From Bacillota bacterium (GTDB lineage: Bacteria; Bacillota; Clostridia; Christensenellales; CAG-138), in contig JAEWYO010000060.1 of the NCBI GenBank assembly GCA_023395595.1, forward strand, positions 62,001 to 126,000: 64,000 nucleotides of DNA. The letters run 5' to 3'. A model generated the notes under the pieces. That model had not been told where the DNA came from. It was given only the letters and a program-made list of their open reading frames with translations, and made no database searches. The position numbers and the translations under genes are program-made. This document shows positions 51,357 through 60,258 of this stretch, in pieces; within the stretch, counting starts at the first letter, position 1; each line of letters begins with the position of its first letter.

Positions 51357-51464
51357 TTACCGCGATTCTCTCGCCCTCGCCACCATCGTCTCAGTGTGAC
51401 CTGAGCTGACAAAAAAGATACTGTGAGGATCGACTTGTACCTGCTGCAAGATGGACTTCATCAT
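51357..51464 (-). pseudogene. Possible relic of a small recurrent ORF
   Basis: A 35-codon frame encodes M-M-K-S-I-L-Q-Q-V-Q-V-D-P and then S-S-G-H-T-E-T-M-V-A-R-A-R-E-S-R before TAA. A one-base shift there continues as R-E-N-R-G-N-T-L-S-A-F. The string H-T-E-T-M-V-A-R-A-R-E-N-R-G is, from memory, one that recurs in short Firmicutes ORFs, which would make this a frameshifted copy. It has a poor ribosome site and lies 12 bases past the nitroreductase stop. Low certainty. Confidence 0.3.
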
Positions 51465-51476
51465 CGAAACTCTTTT

Positions 51477-52091
51477 TTACCAGTTATCAAAATGCAGCCT
51501 CTCTGCCAACTTAACTTCCTTCTGAGGATAGATTTTGGCATCGGCTGCCATATGTCCAAATGGAATGATGGCTGCGACCTCTAGTTCCTCCGGAATGTTT
51601 ATAACCTTCTTAATTGCACAAGTATTCTGAGGAATGAATGTAACTCCGTATACCTCGCTATCAGCTAAGCTCAGTAGAATATTCTCAATATAGCACCATA
51701 CAGAAGCCAGACAATTCAGATCATACACCTTTTTGCTGACACTAATCTGTGTTTTAGGTTTGTATACCACGACCAGCAACTCAGGTGCACTTATCATCAT
51801 CTTTTTCTGCTTTGGCACTGCATCCAAATACATGTTCTTTACAAGGGGTTCATAACACTCAAGACTTTGTATTAGCGCATCAGTAGCTTGCTCAATCATG
51901 TTCTCTGTTTGAGTTAATGCAACACGAGTTTTGGGGTCTTTTACTAGAATAAAATTCCATTCCTTAAGATGATTATAGCTTGGTGCTCTGAGCCCTGCCT
52001 CCAAAGCTTTCTCGATAATTTCAGGAGCTACTCTCTCCGGCGAAAAGTCCCTAACGGTTCTTCTCTTGCGAATTACCTCTATTAATTCCAT
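51477..52091 (-). CDS. Nitroreductase-family protein
   Basis: The 204-residue protein has the nitroreductase phosphate motif R-K-R-R-T-V-R-D-F near the start and R-A-P-S-Y-N-H-L-K-E-W near residue 38, with V-T-F-I-P-Q and I-I-P-F-G-H near the end. It should bind FMN and reduce an electron-poor substrate. Its DNA is clearly AT-richer than its neighbours and codons end more often in A or T, which suggests gain by transfer. Unrelated in sequence to the nitroreductase at 3508. Confidence 0.85.
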   Translation of the reverse strand: MELIEVIRKRRTVRDFSPERVAPEIIEKALEAGLRAPSYNHLKEWNFILVKDPKTRVALTQTENMIEQATDALIQSLECYEPLVKNMYLDAVPKQKKMMISAPELLVVVYKPKTQISVSKKVYDLNCLASVWCYIENILLSLADSEVYGVTFIPQNTCAIKKVINIPEELEVAAIIPFGHMAADAKIYPQKEVKLAERLHFDNW

Positions 52092-52191
52092 TCTATACCT
52101 GCCCTACATTCCCACTTGTATAGTTGTAATATTATTTCGAACCGCTGGATTGTAATTATTTACTTCTCGCCGTTAATACTTATTATGAACA

Positions 52192-53553
52192 TCATACCGT
52201 TTTCGACATCAACACGACGCTCTCCACATGGCACGTTTGCGGGAACATGTCCACGGGACGGACGGAGGAGAGGGTGAAGCCGTGTTGCGCCAGATACTTG
52301 CAGTCCCGCGCGAGGGTTGCCGGGTTGCAGGAAACATAGACCACGCGTTTGGCGCTGCTTTTTGCGATCGCTTCCAGCGCGGCTTCTTCGCAGCCTTTGC
52401 GCGGCGGATCGAGCACGATGGCATCCACGCCGCTCTCGCGCGAGAACAGGCGGGGCAGAACATCCTCCACATTTCCACAGATGAACTCCGCGTTTTTCAC
52501 GCCGTTTGACTTGGCGTTTGCCTTCGCGTCTTCAATCGCGGGCGCAACCTGCTCGATGCCGACCACATGCGCACAATCTTCCGCAAGCAAGAGCGAGATC
52601 GTGCCCACGCCGCAATAGGCATCTACCACCGTCTCGGTGGGCTTTGCCGCGAGGAACTCCCGCGCGGTTTGATAAAGCACCTGCGTCTGCACACGGTTCA
52701 CCTGCAAGAACGACTGCGGGCTGACGGAGAAGTGCTTTTCTCCGATGGTTTCGGTGAGCACGGATTTGCCGGCAAGCAGGGTGAATTTTTCGCCGAAAAC
52801 GACGTTGGTCTGCTTCGGGTTCTCGTTGTGCCAGACGCTGTCGCAATCTTCCATAAACGAGAGCAGGTCGTCTTTCTTCTTGAGCTGACCGCGGGTAACA
52901 ACCGTCACCATCAGCTCGCCTTCCGCCGTCGTCCGCGCGACGACATGTCGAAGCTGCCCCTCACCCGTGGTTTCGTCATAGATGGGGACGCCACAGGCAT
53001 TTGCCCACGCGGCGACCCGGCGGGCGGCATCGACAATCCGCTCATCCTGAATCGGACAATCGGAAAACGGCACCAGTCGGTGGCTGCGCTCGGCAAAAAA
53101 GCCGAACACGGCGGCATTACCGACTACACCGAAGGGAAAACTGCCCTTGTTGCGATAACGCGTCGGGTCTTCCATGCCGACGATGGGCTGCATGGGGACG
53201 GACGCAAAACCGCCGAGGCGCGTGAGCGCATCCAGCACGAACTGCTGCTTCTGGCGAAGTTGCGCGGGATAGCTCAGGTGCCAGAGCGTGCAGCCGCCGC
53301 ACTGCGAGAAGACGGGGCAGGCGGGGCGGACGCGATCGGGAGAGGGCTTGAGAATTTCGATCGTTTTTGCGATGGCGTAGGTTGGCTGCACTTTGATGAC
53401 GTGCGCCTTGACCTCCTCGCCCGCGAGCGCGCCGACGACGAACACCGCAAAGCCTTCCACGCGGGCAACGCCCTGACCCTCGTTGGTCAGGGATTCGATG
53501 GTGATGACGAGATCGTCGTTTTTCTCAACGGGAGGGCGGTTTTTTTGTGCCAT
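52192..53553 (-). CDS. rlmD: 23S rRNA (uracil-C5)-methyltransferase, RlmD/RumA type
   Basis: The 453-residue protein has an N-terminal TRAM domain (about residues 10-70), the [4Fe-4S] cysteines in C-P-V-F-S-Q-C-G-G-C, a SAM-binding D-A-Y-C-G-V-G-T-I-S motif, and the catalytic cysteine in Y-V-S-C-N-P-A-T-L-A-R-D. It would methylate a uridine of 23S rRNA; RlmD versus RlmCD specificity is not readable. Start at 53553; the longer reading has no ribosome site. It follows dnaE after 71 bases. Confidence 0.92.
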   Translation of the reverse strand: MAQKNRPPVEKNDDLVITIESLTNEGQGVARVEGFAVFVVGALAGEEVKAHVIKVQPTYAIAKTIEILKPSPDRVRPACPVFSQCGGCTLWHLSYPAQLRQKQQFVLDALTRLGGFASVPMQPIVGMEDPTRYRNKGSFPFGVVGNAAVFGFFAERSHRLVPFSDCPIQDERIVDAARRVAAWANACGVPIYDETTGEGQLRHVVARTTAEGELMVTVVTRGQLKKKDDLLSFMEDCDSVWHNENPKQTNVVFGEKFTLLAGKSVLTETIGEKHFSVSPQSFLQVNRVQTQVLYQTAREFLAAKPTETVVDAYCGVGTISLLLAEDCAHVVGIEQVAPAIEDAKANAKSNGVKNAEFICGNVEDVLPRLFSRESGVDAIVLDPPRKGCEEAALEAIAKSSAKRVVYVSCNPATLARDCKYLAQHGFTLSSVRPVDMFPQTCHVESVVLMSKTV

Positions 53554-53624
53554 AGATTTGGTATCCTTTCGGCGCGGGTTTCGCGCGGGAAATTTCAAAT
53601 TGGGGAAGTTCTCATGTCAAACGA

Positions 53625-56600
53625 TTATTTTAGCTTTACGCTCTCTTTGCCGAAACGGTCTTCCGCCGCGGCAAGAAACGCATCCGTAACCGCAACATAA
53701 TACTCTTTTGGCACGCCTTTGCCAAGCTTTTTCGCCGCGTCGTAGAGCACGACCGGCGTTTCACCCGGATAGCGTTTGAGAAACGTGCATGCGCGCTGTG
53801 TCTCGCTCTCGGGCAAAGACTCAAATCGAATATAAACTGTTTTGTTCACATCGCCGAGCGGCTTGATTTCGTCGATGAGCAGAGAATTTGCGCGATCCTC
53901 GCGAATATTCAGCCGCCCGCGTGCAAGCACGGGCGCATCGTCCACAAACAGCGAACCCGCCTGCTGAAGCGTGCGCGGGAACAACACCGCCTCCACACTG
54001 CCCGTGATGCCTTCCAGCACCGCATAGCCCATCAGTCCGCTGCCGGATCGCGTCGGCTTTTGTTTGCACTGGGTGAGCAGACCACCGACGAGTACCTGCT
54101 CCTCGTCCTTGACTCTGCCGGTTCCGTCCGCCTCCGCCAGTTCGTCGATGGTATAGCGTAGGGCTTTGAGCTGATCTTGATAGTTATCCAGCGGGTGACC
54201 GGAAAGATAGAGCCCAGTGGATTCACGTTCCTTGACCAGCATGATCTGGTGCGAAAGCTCCGGCGCGTTCGGCAGCGGAATCTGCTCACTGGCGAGCGTG
54301 TCTCCACCGTCGAGATCAAAAAGGGACATCTGCCCGGCACCGCGCGCCTTCTTGACCGCAGCGGAGGCATCCAGCGCGCGCTCATAGACGGCAAAGTACT
54401 GCGCACGTTTACCGCCCATGCTGTCAAAGCAGCCCGCGCTGATGAGCGCTTCCAGCATGCGCTTGTTGAGCCCGTCCACGCGGTCGCAAAAATCGAAGAA
54501 GCTGGAGAACTTACCGTTTTGCGCGCGTTCCTGTACCATCGCTTCCATGACCGCACCGCCAACGTTCCGCACGGCAGCTAAGCCAAAGCGAATTGCGCCG
54601 CCTTCCGGCGCGAAGCGCGCGCGGGAATAGTTCACATCCGGCGGGAGCACCTTGATGCCGTGGTTACGCGCGCTGTATACATATCGCGCGACGGTATCCA
54701 CGGAGCCTAAGAAGCTATTGATCAGCGCGGTCAAAAACTCCACGGGATAATAATATTTGAGGTATGCCGTTCGGTAGGCGAGCACGGCATACGCCGCCGC
54801 GTGAGATTTGTTGAACGCATAGGACGCGAAATCCATCATCTCGTCGAAGATGTGGTTTGCGACAGCTTCCGGCACACCGTTTGCCACAGCACCCACGACG
54901 CCATCCGTACCGTGAACGAAATATTCGCGCTCCTTTGCCATCACTTCGTGCTTTTTCTTACTCATCGCGCGGCGCACAAGATCGCTTCGGCCATAGGAAT
55001 ATCCAGCCAGCGCACGGACGATCTCCATGACCTGCTCCTGATAGACCATGCAGCCATAGGTCGTGCAGAGGATCGGCTCCAAAAGCGGGTGGGAATAGAC
55101 GACGGTGTCAGGATTGTGCTTGCCCTTGACATAACGCGGAATCTGCTCCATCGGGCCCGGACGGTAGAGCGATATACCTGCGATGAGATCCTCAAAGCAG
55201 TCCGGCTTGAGCTGCTGTAGAAACTGCCGCATGCCGCCGGATTCCAACTGGAACACCCCGTCGGTGTCGCCCGCCGCGATCATTTGATACACCTTCGCGT
55301 CGGTAAACGGCACGCGGTCGAGATCCGGCACCGCTCGTCCGCTCTCCTCGATAAATCCGAGTGTGTCGCGAATCACCGTCAGGGTTCTGAGCCCCAGAAA
55401 GTCCATTTTCAACAGACCCAGCTCCTCAAGTGTGGTCATCGGGAACTGAGTGGTGATCACGGAATCGTTCACCTGAAGCGGCACGACATCGGTAATCGGT
55501 ACGCTTGAGATCACAACGCCTGCGGCATGGGTGGAGCTGTGCCGCGGCAAACCTTCAAGACGAAGGGAGAGGTCGATGATCTTCTTCGTCGTTTCGTCAC
55601 TTTGATACTGCGCTTTGAGATCGGGCGAGATTGCCAGCGCACGCTCCAACGTCATATTGAGCTCAAACGGCACCATCTTGCTGAGCTTATCCACGTCCGC
55701 ATACGGCACGCGCAGCACGCGGCCGACGTCGCGGATGACCGCGCGCGCCGCCATGGTGCCAAACGTGATGATCTGGCTGACATGACCTGCGCCGTATTTC
55801 GCGGCGACGTAGTCGATGACCTCCTGCCGGCGTTCATAGCAAAAGTCGATATCAAAGTCCGGCATGCTGATGCGCTCCGGGTTCAGGAAACGCTCAAACA
55901 GCAGATTATACTTCAGTGGGTCAACGTCCGTGATGTCGAGACAATAGGCCGCGAGGCTACCCGCGCCGCTGCCGCGTCCGGGACCGACCATGATGCCGTG
56001 CATCTTTGCGTAGTGGATGAAATCCCAGACGATCAGGAAGTAGTCCACGAAGCCCATCTGTTCGATGATGCCGAGCTCGTATTCTAACCGCTCACGTGCC
56101 TCCGCGTCCGCATCCGGCAGTTTCTTGCACATGCCTGCGTCGCAAAGTGCGCGCAGATAGGAGACGTTGCCCTGCTCGTCTGGCGCGATGAATGCGGGCA
56201 TGCGGCGGATGCCAAACTGGATTTCGAAGTTGCATTTGTCCACCACGTCTTGCGTATTTGTGATGGCTTCCGTGTCCTCCGGCAGAGCAAGACGCATCTC
56301 CGCCTCACTCTTGAGGTAAAACTGTTCGCCCTCCATGCGCATACGGTCGGGTTCGTCCACAAACCGCTGGGTTTGTATGCAGAGCAGCACATCCTGCGCC
56401 TCCGCATCGTCGGGGGAGACATAATGTACGTCGTTGGTTGCAACGGTTTTTGCGCCGATCTCGGCAGCGATCTTTCGCAACCCCGGCAACACCTGAATCT
56501 GTTCAGGGATGCCGTGGTTTTGCAGTTCAATGTAAAAATCCTCGCCAAACATGCCCTGCAAACGTCGGGCGTGCATCAGGGCAAGGTCGTAGTTATTGGT

Positions 56601-57044
56601 AAGCAGTGCCTGCGGAATGTCTCCCGCGAGGCACGCGGAGAGGCAGACAAGCCCTTCGCAGTGCTGTGAAAGCAGATCGTAGTCGATCCGGGGGCGGTAA
56701 TAGAATCCGTGCAAAAACGCTTCACTGGAGAGGATCATCAGGTTTTTGTAGCCGGTTTCGTTTTTGCAAAGCAGGATGAGGTGCGCATATTCGCGATCCT
56801 GCGATCCTTCACGATCACGCATGGAGCGCGGGGCAACATAGGTCTCCATGCCGATGACCGGCTTGATGCCCTCTTTTTTGCAGGCACGGTAAAAATCGAC
56901 CACACCATACATCACGCCGTGATCGGTAATGGCAAGCGACGTCTGCCCCATCGATTTTGCGCGCGCGACCAGATCGGGGATGCGCGCCGCGCCATCGAGC
57001 AGGCTGTATTGCGTGTGAACGTGCAGATGGGTAAAACTACTCAT
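53625..57044 (-). CDS. dnaE: DNA polymerase III alpha subunit
   Basis: The 1139-residue protein is a DnaE1-type replicative polymerase: PHP domain from residue 5 (H-L-H-V-H-T-Q-Y-S-L-L-D-G-A), the catalytic aspartates in P-D-F-D-I-D-F near residue 400, a helix-hairpin-helix region near 860, and a C-terminal OB fold (about 1000-1075). The ATG overlaps the whiA stop by eight bases. In most Firmicutes dnaE lies elsewhere; here it follows whiA directly. Confidence 0.97.
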   Translation of the reverse strand: MSSFTHLHVHTQYSLLDGAARIPDLVARAKSMGQTSLAITDHGVMYGVVDFYRACKKEGIKPVIGMETYVAPRSMRDREGSQDREYAHLILLCKNETGYKNLMILSSEAFLHGFYYRPRIDYDLLSQHCEGLVCLSACLAGDIPQALLTNNYDLALMHARRLQGMFGEDFYIELQNHGIPEQIQVLPGLRKIAAEIGAKTVATNDVHYVSPDDAEAQDVLLCIQTQRFVDEPDRMRMEGEQFYLKSEAEMRLALPEDTEAITNTQDVVDKCNFEIQFGIRRMPAFIAPDEQGNVSYLRALCDAGMCKKLPDADAEARERLEYELGIIEQMGFVDYFLIVWDFIHYAKMHGIMVGPGRGSGAGSLAAYCLDITDVDPLKYNLLFERFLNPERISMPDFDIDFCYERRQEVIDYVAAKYGAGHVSQIITFGTMAARAVIRDVGRVLRVPYADVDKLSKMVPFELNMTLERALAISPDLKAQYQSDETTKKIIDLSLRLEGLPRHSSTHAAGVVISSVPITDVVPLQVNDSVITTQFPMTTLEELGLLKMDFLGLRTLTVIRDTLGFIEESGRAVPDLDRVPFTDAKVYQMIAAGDTDGVFQLESGGMRQFLQQLKPDCFEDLIAGISLYRPGPMEQIPRYVKGKHNPDTVVYSHPLLEPILCTTYGCMVYQEQVMEIVRALAGYSYGRSDLVRRAMSKKKHEVMAKEREYFVHGTDGVVGAVANGVPEAVANHIFDEMMDFASYAFNKSHAAAYAVLAYRTAYLKYYYPVEFLTALINSFLGSVDTVARYVYSARNHGIKVLPPDVNYSRARFAPEGGAIRFGLAAVRNVGGAVMEAMVQERAQNGKFSSFFDFCDRVDGLNKRMLEALISAGCFDSMGGKRAQYFAVYERALDASAAVKKARGAGQMSLFDLDGGDTLASEQIPLPNAPELSHQIMLVKERESTGLYLSGHPLDNYQDQLKALRYTIDELAEADGTGRVKDEEQVLVGGLLTQCKQKPTRSGSGLMGYAVLEGITGSVEAVLFPRTLQQAGSLFVDDAPVLARGRLNIREDRANSLLIDEIKPLGDVNKTVYIRFESLPESETQRACTFLKRYPGETPVVLYDAAKKLGKGVPKEYYVAVTDAFLAAAEDRFGKESVKLK

Positions 57045-57960
57045 GACGGATCTCCTTTGCGATGCGAACCAGACGCGCGAGGCGGTGGTTCATGCCGCTT
57101 TTGCCGATTTCGGCGAGCTCGGCGAGCTCCAACAACGTTGCCTCCGGGTGGTTCAGTCGCAAGAGCGCCGCTTCATACAACGGCGCAGGAAGCTGATTGA
57201 GCCCCATGTGCTCCTCGATCACCTCGATGGCGTTGATCTGCTCGGTGGACGCAAACACGGTCTTTTCGATGTTTGCGGTCTCGCAGTTGGTGGTTCGGTT
57301 GACGTAATTCCGAAAATCCCGCTCAGCACGCGCACTTTCAAACTTCAGCGCGGAGCCGTTCGCGCCGATAAGCGCGAGGAAGGCGGAAACATCGTCCCCT
57401 TTGAGATAGACGACGGGTTTCTCACGGCGGAGCATAGTCTTTGCTTCCGGTCCGAAGAGCGCGAGTACGGAGCGAAGCTGCTCTGCAAACGCATCTGAGC
57501 GCACGACAATCTCCAGATGGTACCCGCGATACGGGTTTGTGCAGGAGCCGCTGCCAAGAAACGCGCCGCGCAGGAAGGCACGTCGGCATTCGTCGTCCTG
57601 CAGCAAATGCGCGGGAACAATCTCGCCGATGGAGAACTCTCCTGCTTCACTGACGAGCAAACCAGTGTCGAGCAGCAGCTGTTCCGCGTCGTCCCCAACC
57701 AGCGTGACCAGCGTCAGCGGGCGCCTGCGCTCCCGTTCGCTGAGTTCGATGGTTGGCTCTAGCGGATACAGCGCGGTGGCGAGGGAGACGATCAGTTTGC
57801 CGACAGCGAGTGTTTCCGTGGTAAAGGAGGCGCCTCGTCCACGCCCGATGGTCAGCGCGCCGCAGGTATGGACAAGCCCGGATAATTCGGCCATGCGAAC
57901 CAAATCCGACTTTAGCCGGATTTTGACGAGGTCTTCTTTTGCGTTACTGGAAAATGACAT
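57037..57960 (-). CDS. whiA: DNA-binding protein WhiA
   Basis: The 307-residue protein has the WhiA layout: N-terminal LAGLIDADG-like region (C-R-R-A-F-L-R-G-A-F-L-G-S-G-S motif near residue 110) and a C-terminal helix-turn-helix with L-A-E-L-A-E-I-G-K-S-G-M-N-H-R-L-A-R-L. It acts in cell division and chromosome segregation in Gram-positives. GGAG precedes the ATG at 57960. It overlaps dnaE by eight bases. The yvcK gene usually found just upstream is absent. Confidence 0.96.
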   Translation of the reverse strand: MSFSSNAKEDLVKIRLKSDLVRMAELSGLVHTCGALTIGRGRGASFTTETLAVGKLIVSLATALYPLEPTIELSERERRRPLTLVTLVGDDAEQLLLDTGLLVSEAGEFSIGEIVPAHLLQDDECRRAFLRGAFLGSGSCTNPYRGYHLEIVVRSDAFAEQLRSVLALFGPEAKTMLRREKPVVYLKGDDVSAFLALIGANGSALKFESARAERDFRNYVNRTTNCETANIEKTVFASTEQINAIEVIEEHMGLNQLPAPLYEAALLRLNHPEATLLELAELAEIGKSGMNHRLARLVRIAKEIRHE

Positions 57961-58009
57961 GTGTGCTCCGTATCGTTGGTTGATCCGTCGAGTGGCGGTT
58001 CTGTTTCTT

Positions 58010-58038
58010 ATTATAAACGATTTGTCCACGCGCGTCAG
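58010..58038 (-). promoter_or_regulatory. Promoter of whiA-dnaE
   Basis: Minus strand CTGACG, 17 bp, TATAAT, about 50 bases before the whiA ATG. Confidence 0.65.
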
Positions 58039-58070
58039 TAAAAAAACGGTATGGTCATACTTGCGCGAAA

Positions 58071-58094
58071 AACAAAAACGCCCTGCGGCGTTTT
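58071..58094 (-). terminator. Terminator of murB-rapZ
   Basis: AAAACGCC and GGCGTTTT pair around CTGC; on the minus strand TTTTTGTTTTTC follows. Confidence 0.8.
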
Positions 58095-58127
58095 GGGTTG
58101 ATGTGAGATAGGTGGGGGCTGGATGAA

Positions 58128-59015
58128 TCAGTCCCGCGCAAAACGCTCGTGAATATCGCTGGCTTCGGTCGTGAGATCGCGATGATAGATGCGTACGTTC
58201 ATGCCGCTGTTTGCAAAGCGGCGCGCCATCTCCTCCGCCGCGGCAACCGAGCGGTGCCGCCCGCCGGTACAGCCGAAACAAATGCGAAGGATGTGCTTAT
58301 CCTGCTCTTCGTAGAGCGGAATGAGCTTTTTGAGCATCTCCTCCACGCCGTCAAAAAAAGGCGCGACGGAAGGCTGTTCCAACACAAACTGCTGCACCTT
58401 GGCGTCAAGGCCGGAAAGTGGCCTGAGTTCCGGAATATAGAACGGGTTTGTCATAAACCGCATGTCGAGCACAAAATCCGCGTCCACGGGTACACCGCGC
58501 TTATAGCCAAAGCTACAGAACAGCAGCGTCATGCACTTGCATTCGTATTCCGGCAGCACCTTGGCGATCAACCCGGGAAAGTCTTTGGGTTTGACATCGC
58601 TGGTATCGAGGATATAGTTTGCGCGATCCCGCAGCGGCTGCAAAAACACGCGCTCGCGCTTGACCCCTGTTGCGGCATCGCCCGCCTCTCCGAGCGGATG
58701 GCGGCGGCGCACCTCGTTGTAGCGCTTCATGAGCACATCGTCCCGCGTGTCTAAAAAGAGAATCTCATACGGCGCATCCAGCGCATCAAATGCCTCTGCG
58801 ATGGTTGCAGAGGAACGCGAGAGCAGACTTTCGCGGCTGTCGATGGTCACGGCTGCTTTCTCGATTGCGGGGTTTGCGTTGTTGCAGAGCTGGATAAACT
58901 CCTTGAGCATGGAGCTTGGCAGATTATCGACACAAAAATAGCCCTGCTCCTCCAAACAACGGAGTGCAAGCGATTTTCCCGCGCCGGAGAGGCCGGTTAC
59001 GATTAATAAATACAT
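58128..59015 (-). CDS. rapZ: RapZ-family nucleotide-binding protein
   Basis: The 295-residue protein has Walker A G-L-S-G-A-G-K-S at residues 8-15 and the C-terminal RapZ mark F-G-C-T-G-G-R-H-R-S-V. In E. coli RapZ steers RNase E to a small RNA controlling amino-sugar synthesis; the role in Firmicutes (YvcJ) is less clear. Start at 59015 with AAAGGG upstream; the longer reading lacks support. It follows murB, as usual in this group. Confidence 0.95.
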   Translation of the reverse strand: MYLLIVTGLSGAGKSLALRCLEEQGYFCVDNLPSSMLKEFIQLCNNANPAIEKAAVTIDSRESLLSRSSATIAEAFDALDAPYEILFLDTRDDVLMKRYNEVRRRHPLGEAGDAATGVKRERVFLQPLRDRANYILDTSDVKPKDFPGLIAKVLPEYECKCMTLLFCSFGYKRGVPVDADFVLDMRFMTNPFYIPELRPLSGLDAKVQQFVLEQPSVAPFFDGVEEMLKKLIPLYEEQDKHILRICFGCTGGRHRSVAAAEEMARRFANSGMNVRIYHRDLTTEASDIHERFARD

Positions 59016-59058
59016 CTTCTTTACCCTTTGGACAATGATCAAACGATACTATTTGGTG

Positions 59059-59118
59059 TTATGACAGTTCGCTGAGCAGCTTGACTTCGCGCTCTAGCGG
59101 AACGCCGGATTCTTCATA
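59059..59118 (-). repeat. Duplicated 3' end of murB (outer copy)
   Basis: These 60 bases repeat the last 60 bases of murB (59169-59228) with about four mismatches, 110 bp downstream, including the TAA stop. The copy still reads Y-E-E-S-G-V-P-L-E-R-E-V-K-L-L-S-E-L-S in one frame. Confidence 0.9.
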
Positions 59119-59168
59119 CAATTCAGCATTTTCTTTGCTTCTGAAATACGATTGCGCCAAGAAGCGTT

Positions 59169-59228
59169 TTAAGATAGTTCGCTGAGCAGCTTGACTTCAC
59201 GCTCTAGCTGAACGCCGGATTCTTCATA
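59169..59228 (-). repeat. Duplicated 3' end of murB (in-gene copy)
   Basis: Last 60 bases of murB, near-identical to the copy at 59059-59118. Confidence 0.9.
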
Positions 59229-60074
59229 GACACGCTGCTGGATGATCGCAATCAGCTCCAGTACATCCCGCTCGGTTGCGTTGCCGTTGTTGACGATGAA
59301 GCCCGCGTGCATGGGGCTGACCTGCGCGCCGCCAACGGAGAAACCCTTGAGCCCGGCGCCTTCAATCAGCGCACCGGCAAACCTGCCGTTTGGGCGTTTG
59401 AAGACGCTGCCCGCACTTGGGAGAGTGAGCGGTTGCTTTTCCTTGCGCTGGCGCGTCGTTTCCATCATTCGTTCGCGCGCGCCGCCGTCGTCATGTTCCA
59501 ACTGGAATGTGGCGGATAGCACCACGACCTCGGGCGCTGCATACTTGCTTGTGCGGTTGCCAAAGTCGGTTTTCTTTGTTTCAACATCCAGCACACGCCC
59601 GTTTTTGAGGATGCGCACGCTCTTGATGATATGCCGAATCTCCGCACCGTAAGCGCCCGCGTTCATTGCGACCGCGCCGCCGACCGTACCGGGAATACCA
59701 CTAAGCGATTCTAGACCCATCAGGCGCATATTGACGCTTTCGCGCGCGAGCACGGAGAGCGCGGTGCCCGCGGGGCACGTCACGGTGGTGTCTACGAAAA
59801 GCGGTGTGGTGAGCGGGGTATCGATGCGGATGATTACGCCCGGATAGCCCGCATCGGGCGCCAGCACGTTTGTGCCGTTGCCGAGGATACAATAAGGGGT
59901 TACGAACTGGCTGCACGCCTGGATCGTCTTTCGAATGTCCTCCGCGTTGCGCGGGCGCAACACCATCGCTGCCGGGCCGCCGATGCGGAAGCTCGTCAGA
60001 GTGGAGAGCGGTACATTGCATTTGACATCGAGTCCCTTGAGTGCAAGGAAGACGCGGTTGAGCGAATTTTCCAT
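59169..60074 (-). CDS. murB: UDP-N-acetylenolpyruvoylglucosamine reductase
   Basis: The 301-residue protein has the FAD-binding motifs G-N-G-T-N-V-L-A, S-G-I-P-G-T-V-G-G-A-V-A-M-N-A-G-A-Y-G, and the catalytic serine region A-G-S-V-F-K-R-P. It is of the short (type IIa) class, and reduces UDP-GlcNAc-enolpyruvate to UDP-MurNAc in wall synthesis. There is no ribosome site: a good promoter has its -10 box ending 6 bases from the ATG, implying a leaderless message. It heads the unit with rapZ. Confidence 0.96.
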   Translation of the reverse strand: MENSLNRVFLALKGLDVKCNVPLSTLTSFRIGGPAAMVLRPRNAEDIRKTIQACSQFVTPYCILGNGTNVLAPDAGYPGVIIRIDTPLTTPLFVDTTVTCPAGTALSVLARESVNMRLMGLESLSGIPGTVGGAVAMNAGAYGAEIRHIIKSVRILKNGRVLDVETKKTDFGNRTSKYAAPEVVVLSATFQLEHDDGGARERMMETTRQRKEKQPLTLPSAGSVFKRPNGRFAGALIEGAGLKGFSVGGAQVSPMHAGFIVNNGNATERDVLELIAIIQQRVYEESGVQLEREVKLLSELS

Positions 60075-60080
60075 GCTGCT

Positions 60081-60109
60081 ATCATAACAAACTGTTCACA
60101 ATTAGACAA
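60081..60109 (-). promoter_or_regulatory. Promoter abutting the murB ATG
   Basis: Minus strand TTGTCT, 17 bp, TATGAT (60081-60086), then 6 bases to the ATG. Transcription should begin at the A of ATG. Confidence 0.7.
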
Positions 60110-60183
60110 CCGGAAATCGAGCAAAACTTGCATAATTGAATTGATAGTTTGGAATAGTCGCCGTAATTTTGCGTGTTTTGCAG

Positions 60184-60208
60184 TTATTACAATAAAATAT
60201 TGTAATAA
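60184..60208. promoter_or_regulatory. Long perfect palindrome, likely operator
   Basis: TTATTACAATA and TATTGTAATAA are exact mirror arms around AAA. It lies just before the -35 region of the plus-strand gene at 60259 and about 110 bp from the murB ATG. One arm recurs exactly at 22592-22602 in the nrdR promoter. Confidence 0.6.
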
Positions 60209-60233
60209 TGTTTGTATGAGAAGCGTTGGTTTG

Positions 60234-60239
60234 TATAAT
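60234..60239 (+). promoter_or_regulatory. -10 box of the small membrane gene
   Basis: TATAAT, 19 bases before the ATG at 60259; the -35 (TTTGTA at 60211) is weak, which fits a regulated promoter beside the palindrome. Confidence 0.5.
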
Positions 60240-60258
60240 GGAAGCACGAAGCACTCCT

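Noticed and set aside
59119..59168. Short frame linking the two murB 3'-end copies as a small gene
   Set aside because: It has no start codon with a ribosome site and lies in a different frame from murB; better explained as duplication debris.
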